Assembly: GCA_016795465.1 (NCBI GenBank) | Contig: JAEUHK010000073.1 | Coordinates: 1 to 64,000 of the forward strand | Origin: Verrucomicrobiaceae bacterium | Lineage (GTDB): Bacteria; Verrucomicrobiota; Verrucomicrobiia; Verrucomicrobiales; Verrucomicrobiaceae | Direction of reading: 5' to 3' | Length of the DNA stretch: 64,000 nt | In this document: positions 1 through 9,292 of the stretch, piece by piece | Position numbering within the stretch: position 1 is the first letter of the stretch | How the letters are laid out: each line of letters starts with the position of its first letter | Program-made: the position numbers and the translations under genes | The notes under the pieces: model-generated | Told to the model about the DNA's origin: nothing | What the model saw: the letters and a program-made list of their open reading frames with translations, nothing else | Databases searched by the model: none

Positions 1-140
1 GGATACCGCACAATCCATCCGATAAACAGGATGGAGTGGTCAAGGCCGCGAAACCGCAAGCGAACGCGGTGAATCGTTCGTCTCGCTGCGAACGGATGAT
101 TCTTCGCCACTGACAACGGACCACTCTTTACGGACATCCC
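1..140. other. Window edge, no gene recognised
   Basis: No coding region could be supported here. A short inverted repeat (TCCATCC at 14-20 with GGATGGA at 29-35) may be the remains of a terminator or repeat belonging to whatever lies to the left. The segment should contain the promoter of the tdh operon that starts at 141, but no convincing -35/-10 pair was found. Confidence 0.4.
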
Positions 141-1169
<1,029 letters not shown>

Positions 1170-1181
1170 CAAATCCCCCTC

Positions 1182-2381
1182 ATGAACCGACGCTCCTTCC
1201 TCCACTCCACCGGTCTGCTCGCCGTCTCGAATCAACTCATCGCGCAAAACGCCGCTGAAACGCCCAAACCCTACACCGGCCCCGTTTTCAAAATCGGCAA
1301 TATCGGCTGCGGTGGTCGCGGGACCTTCGTTTCGGACATCATCGCCGAAAGCCCTGGTTTTCAGCTTCACGCGGCCTGTGACTACTTTGCGGATCGCGTG
1401 AAGACCTTCGGCGAGAAGTTCAAGATCGCGCCCGAACGTCAATTCACCGGCCTCGATGGCTACAAGCGCATGCTGGAGCACGTCGATGCCATCGCCATTC
1501 ACAGCCCGCCCGGATTTCACGTGCAGCAGGCCGTCGAAGCCGTCGCCGCGGGCAAGCATGTGCTCATCGCGAAACCTGTGGCCATCGATGTAGCCGGTTG
1601 CGAAACGATCCGCCAGCTCGCGAAGGACGCCGCCGCGAAAGGCATCGTCGTGCTCGCCGATGTGCAGTGCCGTGGCGATCAATTCTTCCGGGAAGGCATC
1701 CAGCGCATTCACGACGGCGCGATCGGCGATCTCACCTTCGGCGAATGCCATTACGAGGCCGACCTGATCCCGCTGCAGAGCCAGGAAACCACGCCGGAGG
1801 CCCGGCTCAAAAACTGGATCCGCCACCGCGACCTCGCGGGCGACATCATCACCGAGCAAAACATTCACGCGCTCGACATCGTGAGCTGGGCCTTCGGTCG
1901 CCCCACACGCGTCAGCGGCACCTGCGGTCGCGGTGGCCGACCTGACAACGTCGGCGATGTCTCCGACCACTTCGCGCTGCTGTTTGAATTCCAAAAAGGT
2001 GCCGTCACCTTCGCCTCACGCCAATACACCGCCTGGGGCAGTCCCTTCCTTTGCGAGAATCGCTTCGTAGGCACCAAAGGCGCGTTTCAGAGCAAGTTCG
2101 GCGGCCGCGTTATGATCCGCGGCGGCAAAGAAAACTTCTGGAGCGGCGGCGAATCGAAAGGCCTCTATCGCAGCGGCAGCGTGAACAACGTCGAAACCTT
2201 CCGCGCCGCCATCGCCGCTAAAAATCCCAACGGCAATCCCACCATCGAAGGCGCCGTCGAAACCACACTCCTCACCCTTTTTGGCGAACACGCTGCCAAA
2301 GCCGGCCACGCGGTGACTTGGGACGAATTCATCGCCAACGCCAAACCCGTGAAACCCAACCTCGAAGGTATCCAAGCATGA
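1182..2381 (+). CDS. Gfo/Idh/MocA-family oxidoreductase, Tat-exported
   Basis: A 399-residue NAD(P)-dependent oxidoreductase of the glucose-fructose oxidoreductase family. The N-terminus MNRRSFLHSTG is a twin-arginine signal, so the enzyme is probably folded with cofactor and exported to the periplasm. A Rossmann motif (IGCGGRG) lies near residues 40-48. A KPVAID stretch carries the family EKP-like lysine, and an HRDLAGD...EQNIHALDIVSW segment carries the usual catalytic histidine region. Secreted members of this family are greatly expanded in Verrucomicrobiota and Planctomycetes; most act on sugars, but no substrate can be read here. The stop overlaps the next start as ATGA. Confidence 0.88.
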   Translation: MNRRSFLHSTGLLAVSNQLIAQNAAETPKPYTGPVFKIGNIGCGGRGTFVSDIIAESPGFQLHAACDYFADRVKTFGEKFKIAPERQFTGLDGYKRMLEHVDAIAIHSPPGFHVQQAVEAVAAGKHVLIAKPVAIDVAGCETIRQLAKDAAAKGIVVLADVQCRGDQFFREGIQRIHDGAIGDLTFGECHYEADLIPLQSQETTPEARLKNWIRHRDLAGDIITEQNIHALDIVSWAFGRPTRVSGTCGRGGRPDNVGDVSDHFALLFEFQKGAVTFASRQYTAWGSPFLCENRFVGTKGAFQSKFGGRVMIRGGKENFWSGGESKGLYRSGSVNNVETFRAAIAAKNPNGNPTIEGAVETTLLTLFGEHAAKAGHAVTWDEFIANAKPVKPNLEGIQA

Positions 2382-3580
2382 AATGCCTCATCCTATTCCT
2401 CCTCCTCGCATTGTTCGCCCGCGCTGAAATCAGCGTTCCGGCCTTCACCGCCTACACCGAGCCCGACTTCCGCGGCGTCGAGATATCGAAGGAAAAAGGC
2501 CTCAGCGACTGGAAGGACGCGAAACAACGCATGCTGTGGTTTGGCGAGATCAAAACGCTCGGCAAGCTCACCGCCGCACTTCGCGTGCAGGGCGATGAAG
2601 GCCGCGTTTTGAGCCTCAACATCGGCGAAACGAGCCGCGAAGCCACCGTGACGAATGGAACGGCCTCGTTTGGCGAATTCGACATCGCGAAGGCTGGTTA
2701 CGTGAAGTTTGAACTGACCTCCCAAGAGGGCTGCAAAGGCATCATCGAAGCCCTCGTGCTCGATGGGCCCGCGACGCAGGACGCGCACTTCAATCTCGAA
2801 CCGCGTCGCAATGCCTCGTCGGTGCATTTGATGTATCCGACGCCGAAGGACGAGAAGATCGCACTTTTCTACAACGAGGTCACCGCCGTCGAGGAGCCGC
2901 TTTACACCTTCTACATGGCCTGCGGCTTCTCGCGCGGCTACTTCGGCATGCAGATCAATTCGGAGAGCGAGCGCCGCATCATCTTCTCCGTGTGGGACGC
3001 GGGCAACGGCACCAACGCCATCGACCGCTCCACCGTCTCGAAGGACGATCAAACGCAACTTATCGCCAAAGGCGAAGGCGTCGAAGCGAGCGTGTTCGGT
3101 CACGAAGGCACCGGCGGGCACTCGCATCTCGTCTATCCGTGGAAAACCGGCCAGGCGCAGAAATTCGTCGTCGCCGTGAAGCCCGAGGGTGATCACACGA
3201 CCTACAGCGGCTACTGGTTCCATCCGGAAAAACAGAGCTGGATGCTCATCGCGAGCTTCCGCGCGCCTAAGGACGGCCAATACCTGCGCGGCCTGCATTC
3301 CTTCAGCGAAAACTTCGGCGGTCAAAACGGCCATCAGCAGCGCAAAGCCCTCTACGGGCCGCAATGGATCGCCAATGCCGATGGCAAGTGGACCGAACTC
3401 ACCACCGCGAAGTTCAGCCACGATCCCACCGGCAAAGCGCATCGGCTCGACCGCTTCATGGGCGTCGAAGCCGGGAAATTCTTCCTCTCGCATGGCGGCT
3501 TCGTCGAAGGCTTCACGAAATACGGCGAGCCCTTCACCCGCCCCGCCACGAACACGCCACCCGATTTCAAGCTGCCATGA
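2378..3580 (+). CDS. Secreted DUF3472-domain protein
   Basis: A 400-residue protein starting MKCLILFLLLALFARAEI, a typical signal peptide; the ATG at 2378 overlaps the upstream stop (ATGA) and is preferred over an in-frame ATG at 2318 inside the upstream gene. An N-terminal DUF5077-like carbohydrate-binding-type domain (about residues 20-145) is followed by a DUF3472 region (about 150-390) with the motif YMACGFSRGYFGMQ and a VWDAGNG segment. Its biochemical role is unknown; the family is secreted and often found with carbohydrate-active proteins. The stop again overlaps the next gene (kbl) by ATGA. A second DUF3472-like gene lies at 21746. Confidence 0.82.
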   Translation: MKCLILFLLLALFARAEISVPAFTAYTEPDFRGVEISKEKGLSDWKDAKQRMLWFGEIKTLGKLTAALRVQGDEGRVLSLNIGETSREATVTNGTASFGEFDIAKAGYVKFELTSQEGCKGIIEALVLDGPATQDAHFNLEPRRNASSVHLMYPTPKDEKIALFYNEVTAVEEPLYTFYMACGFSRGYFGMQINSESERRIIFSVWDAGNGTNAIDRSTVSKDDQTQLIAKGEGVEASVFGHEGTGGHSHLVYPWKTGQAQKFVVAVKPEGDHTTYSGYWFHPEKQSWMLIASFRAPKDGQYLRGLHSFSENFGGQNGHQQRKALYGPQWIANADGKWTELTTAKFSHDPTGKAHRLDRFMGVEAGKFFLSHGGFVEGFTKYGEPFTRPATNTPPDFKLP

Positions 3581-4767
3581 ATGCCGCGTTCCAAGCTCAT
3601 CTCACGACCCAAATTGACGCCATCCGCGCCGCAGGCACTTACAAGCGCGAGCGCGTGCTCAGCACGCCGCAAGGCACGCTCGTTCGCGCGAATGGCGGCG
3701 CGGCAGTGCTCAACATGTGCGCGAACAACTACCTCGGCCTCGCGCAGCATCCGAAGGTGCGGCAGGCCGCGCACGAGGCGCTGGAGCATTGGGGCTATGG
3801 TCTCGCCAGCGTGCGCTTCATCTGCGGCACACAAGGCGTTCACAAGGAACTGGAGGCCTCATTAACTGACTTCCTCGGCACCGAGGACACGATCCTCTAC
3901 GGCTCGTGCTTCGATGCGAACGGCGGACTGTTTGAAACCATCCTCGGCTCCGAAGACGCGATCATCAGCGACGAACTCAACCACGCCTCGATCATCGACG
4001 GCGTGCGCCTGTGCAAAGCGCAGCGCTATCGCTACAGGAACTGCGACATGGCCGATCTGGAAGCCCAACTCATCGCCGCCGATGCCAAAGGCGCTCGCTT
4101 CAAGCTCATCGCCACCGACGGCGTGTTCTCGATGGACGGCTACATCGCGCCGCTGAAGGCGATTTGCGATCTCGCTGACAAATATGGCGCTCTGGTGATG
4201 GTCGATGACTCCCACGCCGTCGGCTTCATGGGCAAAACCGGCCGCGGCACGCACGAGCACTGCGATGTGATGGGCCGCATCGACATCCTGACCGGCACGC
4301 TCGGCAAAGCCCTCGGCGGTGCCAGCGGCGGCTACACCAGCGGGCGCAAAGAGATCATCGAACTGCTGCGGCAGCGCTCGCGGCCGTATTTGTTCTCGAA
4401 CACGCTTTGTCCGAGCATCGCCGGAGCATCACTCGAAGCGCTGCGCTTGCTCAAGCAGAGCACTACTTTGCGCGACACCCTTGAGGCCAACACCCGCTGG
4501 TTCCGTGCCGCGATGACCGAGGCTGGCTTCAATATCGTGCCCGGCGAGCATCCCATCGTCCCCGTCATGCTTGGCGACGCGGCCTTGGCCTCGAAATTTG
4601 CCGACGCCATGCTCGAACGCGGCGTTTACGTCATCGGCTTCAGCTACCCCGTCGTCCCGCAAGGCAAAGCCCGCATCCGCACCCAGATCAGCGCCGCGCA
4701 CACACGCGAGGATTTGGAGAAGGCGGTGAAGGCTTTCAGTGAGGTGAAGCGTCTTGTTACCCCATGA
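3577..4767 (+). CDS. kbl: Glycine C-acetyltransferase (2-amino-3-ketobutyrate CoA ligase)
   Basis: A 396-residue PLP enzyme of the alpha-oxoamine synthase family that cleaves 2-amino-3-ketobutyrate with CoA into glycine and acetyl-CoA. It completes the pathway begun by tdh. The PLP lysine is K244 in TGTLGKALGGASGG, the same number as in the E. coli enzyme, and VDDSHAVGFMG is the conserved PLP-binding aspartate/histidine motif. The ATG at 3577 is chosen because it gives the family length and overlaps the upstream stop; a longer in-frame start at 3364 lies inside the preceding gene. The stop overlaps the next gene by ATGA, so 141-8066 looks like one transcription unit. Confidence 0.96.
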   Translation: MNAAFQAHLTTQIDAIRAAGTYKRERVLSTPQGTLVRANGGAAVLNMCANNYLGLAQHPKVRQAAHEALEHWGYGLASVRFICGTQGVHKELEASLTDFLGTEDTILYGSCFDANGGLFETILGSEDAIISDELNHASIIDGVRLCKAQRYRYRNCDMADLEAQLIAADAKGARFKLIATDGVFSMDGYIAPLKAICDLADKYGALVMVDDSHAVGFMGKTGRGTHEHCDVMGRIDILTGTLGKALGGASGGYTSGRKEIIELLRQRSRPYLFSNTLCPSIAGASLEALRLLKQSTTLRDTLEANTRWFRAAMTEAGFNIVPGEHPIVPVMLGDAALASKFADAMLERGVYVIGFSYPVVPQGKARIRTQISAAHTREDLEKAVKAFSEVKRLVTP

Positions 4768-7700
4768 AACGCGCCCTGCTTTTCCTCCTCCCCTCTCTCG
4801 CTTTCGCAGAGCCCGTCCGCCTCGTGCACGAGCCTGCGCTTTCGCCGGATGGCAAAACGGTCGCGTTCGAGTGGCAGGGAGATCTTTGGACGGCTCCGAC
4901 CGATGGCGGGCGCGCCACGCGGCTCACGACACATCCGGCGCTCGATTTCGGCCCCGCTTTTTCGCCCGATGGCAAACAGATCGCCTTCAACAGCGAGCGC
5001 GAGGGCTTCAAATTGCTCTACACGATGCCTGCGAACGGCGGCGAGCCGAAGCAGCTCACCTTTCACACCGATGGCAGCGACCTGCGCGAGTGGACGCCTG
5101 ATGGCAAAGGCCTGCTGGTGACGCTGGCGCGGGATTTGTCGTGGTTGCGTGAGTCACGCTCGGCGCGGCATGCGATCATCGACGCGAACGAGCGCAAGGC
5201 CGAGAGCGTGCTCTTTGATGACTACGGATTCGACGGCGTGCTGTCGCCGGACGGCCAGAAACTGCTCTTCATGCGCGAAGGTTCGGAGTCGTGGTGGCGT
5301 CAGGGCTTCAAAGGATCGCGTGCAGGCCAAATCTGGCTTTTCAATCGCGCGGACGGCAGCTTCAAGCAGGTCATCAGCGATGAAAATGAGAACCGTTGGC
5401 CGCTGTGGAAGCCGGACGGCAAAGGCTTCTATTTCGTCCGCAACGGCAACCTCTGGCAGCACGATCTGACGAGCGGCAAGCACAGCGCGATCACGAATTT
5501 CAAAGACGACCTCGTCGTCTTCCCTGCGATCTCGCGTGATGGCAAGACGCTGGTCTTCCGCATGCGCTTCGATCTCTATCGCTGGCATCCCGGCGACAAA
5601 GAACCGGCCAAAATCGCCATCGAAGCCGTCACTGATGCCACGCCGGACATCACGCGTGTCGTTCTCGAAAAAGCCACCGACATCCACTTCACGCCCGATG
5701 GCCTGCAGATGGCCTTCATCAGCGGCGGCGATGTGTGGGTGATGGATACGGAGCTCAAAGAGCCGCGCCGCGTGACGCAAACGGCGGAGGAGGAGCGCGG
5801 CGTGCGTTTTGCGCCGGATGCGAAGTCGCTCGTGTTTGTGAGTGATGCGGGCGGGCAGACGGATTTGTGGAAGGCGGTGCCTGCGGACGAGAAGAAGGCC
5901 TGGTTTGAGAGCGCGGGCTTCACGCTGACGAAGCTCACGAAGCTCACGAATGATCCGGAGGCCGATTCGAGCCCGCGCTTCACGCTGGATGGCAAAAAGC
6001 TCGCGTGGCTGCGTGAGCGGGGCGATTTGATGCTCGCCGATGCCGATGGAAAGAACGCGAAACGGCTCATCGAGTCGTGGAGCGAGCCGGCGTTTGAGTT
6101 TTCGCCGGATGGAACGTGGCTGGCGTATTCGAAAGAGGATGAATGGTTCAATGACGACATCTGGCTGATGCCCGTGGATGGCTCGAAACCGGCCTTCAAC
6201 GTCTCGCAGCACCCCGATGACGACACGTGGCCGCATTGGTCGCCGGATGGCAAGATGGTCGCTTGGACCGGCACGCGGGAGATCGACGAGCAGGATGTGT
6301 TTTATGTGCATCTGCTGGCCGAAGAGGACGAAAAGACGAAACGCGAGCGCACGCTGGTCAAAGCGCGTGAAAAGATCACCAAAGCCGCCGAGGCGAAGAA
6401 AAAGGACGAACCGAAGAAAGAGGAGCCCAAGGCTGAAAAGCCTGCTGAACCGGCTCCGAAGCCCGAAGAACCAAAAAAGGCTGAGGAGCCCAAAAAAGCC
6501 GAAGAACCGAAAAAGGCTGAGGAGCCCAAAAAGGAAGAAAAGAAGCCCGAACCGCTGAAAATCGATTTCGAGGGGCTGCATGAGCGCGTTCAGCGCGTGA
6601 AGTTGCCGAACTCAGCCGAGTATTCGCTCGTGTGGTCGCCGGACTCGAAGAAGCTGGTCTTCCAATCGCAGGTCGAGGAGTCGAAGCGGACGATGAGCAT
6701 CGAGTTTCCCGATGAATTGAAGCCGAAGACGTTCAGCAGCGCGGTTTTGACGAACGCCGTGTGGCTGAAGGAAGGCGATCAGCTCATGGGCCTGCTCGAT
6801 GGCAAACCGGCGATGCTTTCCGGCAAGGGCGGTGATCCGAAGACTTATGCTTTCAAAGCGCAGCAGAGTTACTCGCGAGCGGAAAAACAGCGTGCGGTGT
6901 TTGATCAATGCTGGCAGGTGATGCGCGATCTCTATTACGACGAACGCCACGGCAATCGCGACTGGAATGCCGTGCGCACGAAGTATCGCGACATGGCCGC
7001 CGAGGCTCCGGACATGAAAGGTGCGGCGGAGTGCGTTTCGCTCATGCTGGGCGAGCTGAATGGCTCGCACCTCGGTTTCAGTATCGGCGGCACTTCGACT
7101 CCGAGCAGTTGGACGGAAGAAACGGCCCATCTCGGCCTGCGATTTGATGCGACTTTTGCCGGACCGGGTTGGAAGGTGCGTGATGTGATCCCGAAATCGC
7201 CCGCGAGCCGCAAAGAAAGCCGTGTGGAGGCTGGCGAGATCGTTTTGAAGGTGGATGGCAAGGACGTGCAGCCTTCGATGGACGTCAGCAGCGCGCTGAA
7301 CGGCCCGATGGAGCGCGACATCGTGCTCACGGTGAAAAACGGCGACAAAACTCGCGATGTGACGTTGCGCCCGATCAGCTACATCACCGCACGGCGCTTG
7401 CTTTACGATGACTGGATCGCGGAGAACCGGAACGCGGTCGAGAAAGCCTCCGGCGGCACGCTCGGCTACCTGCACATCAGCGCGATGGACGATGCGAGCT
7501 TCCAAAAGTTCCAGGAGGAGCTTTATCACGCCGGTTCGGGCAAAGACGGTCTCATCATCGACGTGCGCGAAAACGGCGGCGGCTCGACGACGGATCATTT
7601 GCTCACCGCGCTCACGCAGCCGCGTCACGCGATCACCTTGCCCCGCGGCGGCAAGGTGCCCGGCTATCCGCAGGATCGCATGATCTACGCCACCTGGCAC

Positions 7701-8066
7701 AAGCCGGTCGTCGTGATGTGCAATCAGAACAGCTACAGCAACGCGGAGATCTTCTCCCACGCCATCAAGACGCTGAAGCGCGGCAAAGTCGTCGGCGTGA
7801 CGACCGCCGGTGGTGTCATCAGCACCGGCGCGACTGCGATCATGGATGTCGGCACGCTGCGCCTGCCCTTCCGCGGCTGGTATGGCCTCAATGACGGCCA
7901 AGACATGGAACTCAATGGCGCGAAGCCCGACTTCATCGTCTGGCCGCAGCCGGGCGATAAGACGGATCGTCAGCTCGACAAAGCCGTCGAGGTGCTCAAA
8001 GCCGATGTGGAGACGTGGAAGAAGCGTCCGCAGCCAAAGCTGATCAATGCGAGCGAGCGGAAGTGA
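4764..8066 (+). CDS. Tricorn-like secreted S41 protease with beta-propeller
   Basis: A 1,100-residue protein with signal peptide MKRALLFLLPSLAFAEP. Residues 20-520 hold many SPDGK-type PD40/WD40-like blades, as in tricorn protease and TolB. A charged lysine/glutamate/proline linker (about 525-595) follows, then a second propeller region, a PDZ domain (about 790-870) and a C-terminal S41 protease domain. The likely nucleophile is S990 in NQNSYSNAEIF. Tricorn-type proteases degrade peptides; here export suggests peptide scavenging in the periplasm or outside the cell. It is the last gene of the tdh operon and converges with the regulator at 8044, overlapping it by 23 bp. Confidence 0.9.
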   Translation: MKRALLFLLPSLAFAEPVRLVHEPALSPDGKTVAFEWQGDLWTAPTDGGRATRLTTHPALDFGPAFSPDGKQIAFNSEREGFKLLYTMPANGGEPKQLTFHTDGSDLREWTPDGKGLLVTLARDLSWLRESRSARHAIIDANERKAESVLFDDYGFDGVLSPDGQKLLFMREGSESWWRQGFKGSRAGQIWLFNRADGSFKQVISDENENRWPLWKPDGKGFYFVRNGNLWQHDLTSGKHSAITNFKDDLVVFPAISRDGKTLVFRMRFDLYRWHPGDKEPAKIAIEAVTDATPDITRVVLEKATDIHFTPDGLQMAFISGGDVWVMDTELKEPRRVTQTAEEERGVRFAPDAKSLVFVSDAGGQTDLWKAVPADEKKAWFESAGFTLTKLTKLTNDPEADSSPRFTLDGKKLAWLRERGDLMLADADGKNAKRLIESWSEPAFEFSPDGTWLAYSKEDEWFNDDIWLMPVDGSKPAFNVSQHPDDDTWPHWSPDGKMVAWTGTREIDEQDVFYVHLLAEEDEKTKRERTLVKAREKITKAAEAKKKDEPKKEEPKAEKPAEPAPKPEEPKKAEEPKKAEEPKKAEEPKKEEKKPEPLKIDFEGLHERVQRVKLPNSAEYSLVWSPDSKKLVFQSQVEESKRTMSIEFPDELKPKTFSSAVLTNAVWLKEGDQLMGLLDGKPAMLSGKGGDPKTYAFKAQQSYSRAEKQRAVFDQCWQVMRDLYYDERHGNRDWNAVRTKYRDMAAEAPDMKGAAECVSLMLGELNGSHLGFSIGGTSTPSSWTEETAHLGLRFDATFAGPGWKVRDVIPKSPASRKESRVEAGEIVLKVDGKDVQPSMDVSSALNGPMERDIVLTVKNGDKTRDVTLRPISYITARRLLYDDWIAENRNAVEKASGGTLGYLHISAMDDASFQKFQEELYHAGSGKDGLIIDVRENGGGSTTDHLLTALTQPRHAITLPRGGKVPGYPQDRMIYATWHKPVVVMCNQNSYSNAEIFSHAIKTLKRGKVVGVTTAGGVISTGATAIMDVGTLRLPFRGWYGLNDGQDMELNGAKPDFIVWPQPGDKTDRQLDKAVEVLKADVETWKKRPQPKLINASERK
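6465..6540 (+). repeat. In-frame PKKAEE tandem repeat in protease linker
   Basis: Near-identical 18-bp units encode repeated EEPKKA blocks within the lysine/glutamate/proline linker of the tricorn-like protease. Such repeats can vary in copy number by slippage and would lengthen or shorten a flexible tether between the propeller and protease halves. Confidence 0.75.
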
Positions 8067-9174
8067 GTTTGGGTGTGTGGATGGTCGCTCCAGCAGGCGC
8101 GGGGGCGATAGTCTGGCCTTCGCGAAAGACGGCTGAGGCTTCAGTGGCGCGTGGGATCGCGGTGCCTGCGGCGATGGCATCGACCCACTGCGCGACACGT
8201 TTCACATGGATGTCGATGGGCCAGTCGAAGTGGGAGATTTCAGGCACGCGGTAGTGAAAGAGCGGGTCGGTCATGAGGCTGACCAGGGAGATGTCCTCGG
8301 GCACACGCAGGCCGCGTTGGGCGAGGAAGGCGAGGGCGGCGATGGTGTAGCCGGGCTCCAGAAGAAGGAGCGCGGTGGGCGGTGTGGTGCGAAAGAGTGC
8401 CTCGAAGAGCTGCTGCAGGCCCTCGGGGGTTTCCGTCCAGTCGGGGACGTGGTAGTCGCGGTGCGGCTGGAGGCCGTGATGCTGGAGCCGCTCGACAAAG
8501 GCGGTGGCGGTCTTGCTGAGGTTCGGGTGACGCCAGAAGGCCGGGACCACGAAGACGATGCGCTGGTGGCCGCGGGCGTGGAGCGCATCCACGCATTGAT
8601 GCATGGCGGCATCGAGCCGGGTGGCGGTGGAGGCGAGGTGGAGGCCGTCAAACCGGCCGCCGATGGCAAAGACGGGCACTTTTTGCTCGATGAACCAGCG
8701 GAGGATCTCGTAGCTGCCGCCATACACGATCCAGGCATCGGCCTTGTCGGCATCGATCTGCGCTTGGATGCGCGGGATGGCCTCTCCGCAGTCGATGATG
8801 GTGCGGCGGGCGATGAAGCAGGCGTGCCCGGCGGACTCCAGCGCGTGGCGGATGCCGAGGATGAGGCGCACGGAGTGGGTGTTGTCCTGTTCCAGGGTCT
8901 CGCGCAGCAGGATGCCGATGCGCAGGCTGCCGGAGCGTCGGGAGCGGGGGCGGCGCGTGATGATTTCACGTCGTTTGCCCCAGCCGGAGGATTTGATGAG
9001 GCCCTGCTCCTCCAGCAGGCTGAGGGCAGCGCGAATGGTGTCTTTGCTGACGCCGAGCTCGTCCGCGAGGGGCCCGACACCGGGGAGCTGGCCGGCCCAG
9101 CGGCCTTTTTGAAAGCCCTCGCGCAGGTGCGAGGCGGCCTGCTCGGTGAGGGTTTGGCGGCGGAGGGGTTTCAT
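8044..9174 (-). CDS. Hybrid GntR (DNA-binding) / LacI (ligand-binding) transcriptional regulator
   Basis: A 376-residue regulator. Residues 5-75 form a GntR-type winged helix (LADELGVSKDTIRAALSLLEEQGL), and residues 85-360 are a periplasmic-binding-protein-like sugar sensor of LacI type (for example RIVFVVPAFWRHPNL and PEDISLVSLMTDP). This domain pairing is common in Verrucomicrobiota and Lentisphaerae and usually senses a sugar or related ligand. It is divergent from the PEP-CTERM gene at 9293. The 118 bp between them hold a perfect 9-bp inverted repeat (9195-9217), a likely operator for itself and/or the neighbour. The 3' end overlaps the convergent protease gene by 23 bp. Confidence 0.88.
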   Translation of the reverse strand: MKPLRRQTLTEQAASHLREGFQKGRWAGQLPGVGPLADELGVSKDTIRAALSLLEEQGLIKSSGWGKRREIITRRPRSRRSGSLRIGILLRETLEQDNTHSVRLILGIRHALESAGHACFIARRTIIDCGEAIPRIQAQIDADKADAWIVYGGSYEILRWFIEQKVPVFAIGGRFDGLHLASTATRLDAAMHQCVDALHARGHQRIVFVVPAFWRHPNLSKTATAFVERLQHHGLQPHRDYHVPDWTETPEGLQQLFEALFRTTPPTALLLLEPGYTIAALAFLAQRGLRVPEDISLVSLMTDPLFHYRVPEISHFDWPIDIHVKRVAQWVDAIAAGTAIPRATEASAVFREGQTIAPAPAGATIHTPKLTSARSH

Positions 9175-9194
9175 GCGGGGAGAAGTGTGCTGAA

Positions 9195-9217
9195 ACTAGT
9201 CGGTTTGGCCGACTAGT
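9195..9217. promoter_or_regulatory. Palindromic operator candidate
   Basis: ACTAGTCGG (9195-9203) and CCGACTAGT (9209-9217) form a perfect 9-bp inverted repeat with a 5-bp centre. It sits 20 bp upstream of the regulator start and about 75 bp upstream of the divergent PEP-CTERM gene. Symmetry, size and position fit the binding site of a dimeric GntR-type winged helix. Binding itself is inference. Confidence 0.65.
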
Positions 9218-9220
9218 CAG

Positions 9221-9233
9221 CGCAAACTTTGCG
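9221..9233. promoter_or_regulatory. Second palindrome next to the operator
   Basis: CGCAAA-C-TTTGCG is a perfect 13-bp palindrome lying 3 bp beyond the first operator candidate. It could be a second protein site in the same divergent promoter region, or chance. Confidence 0.35.
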
Positions 9234-9292
9234 GTTGTGGTTAGGGCACGATTTAGGTCTAGATCATGCTTCTGGAACCTTCATCGAATCCC

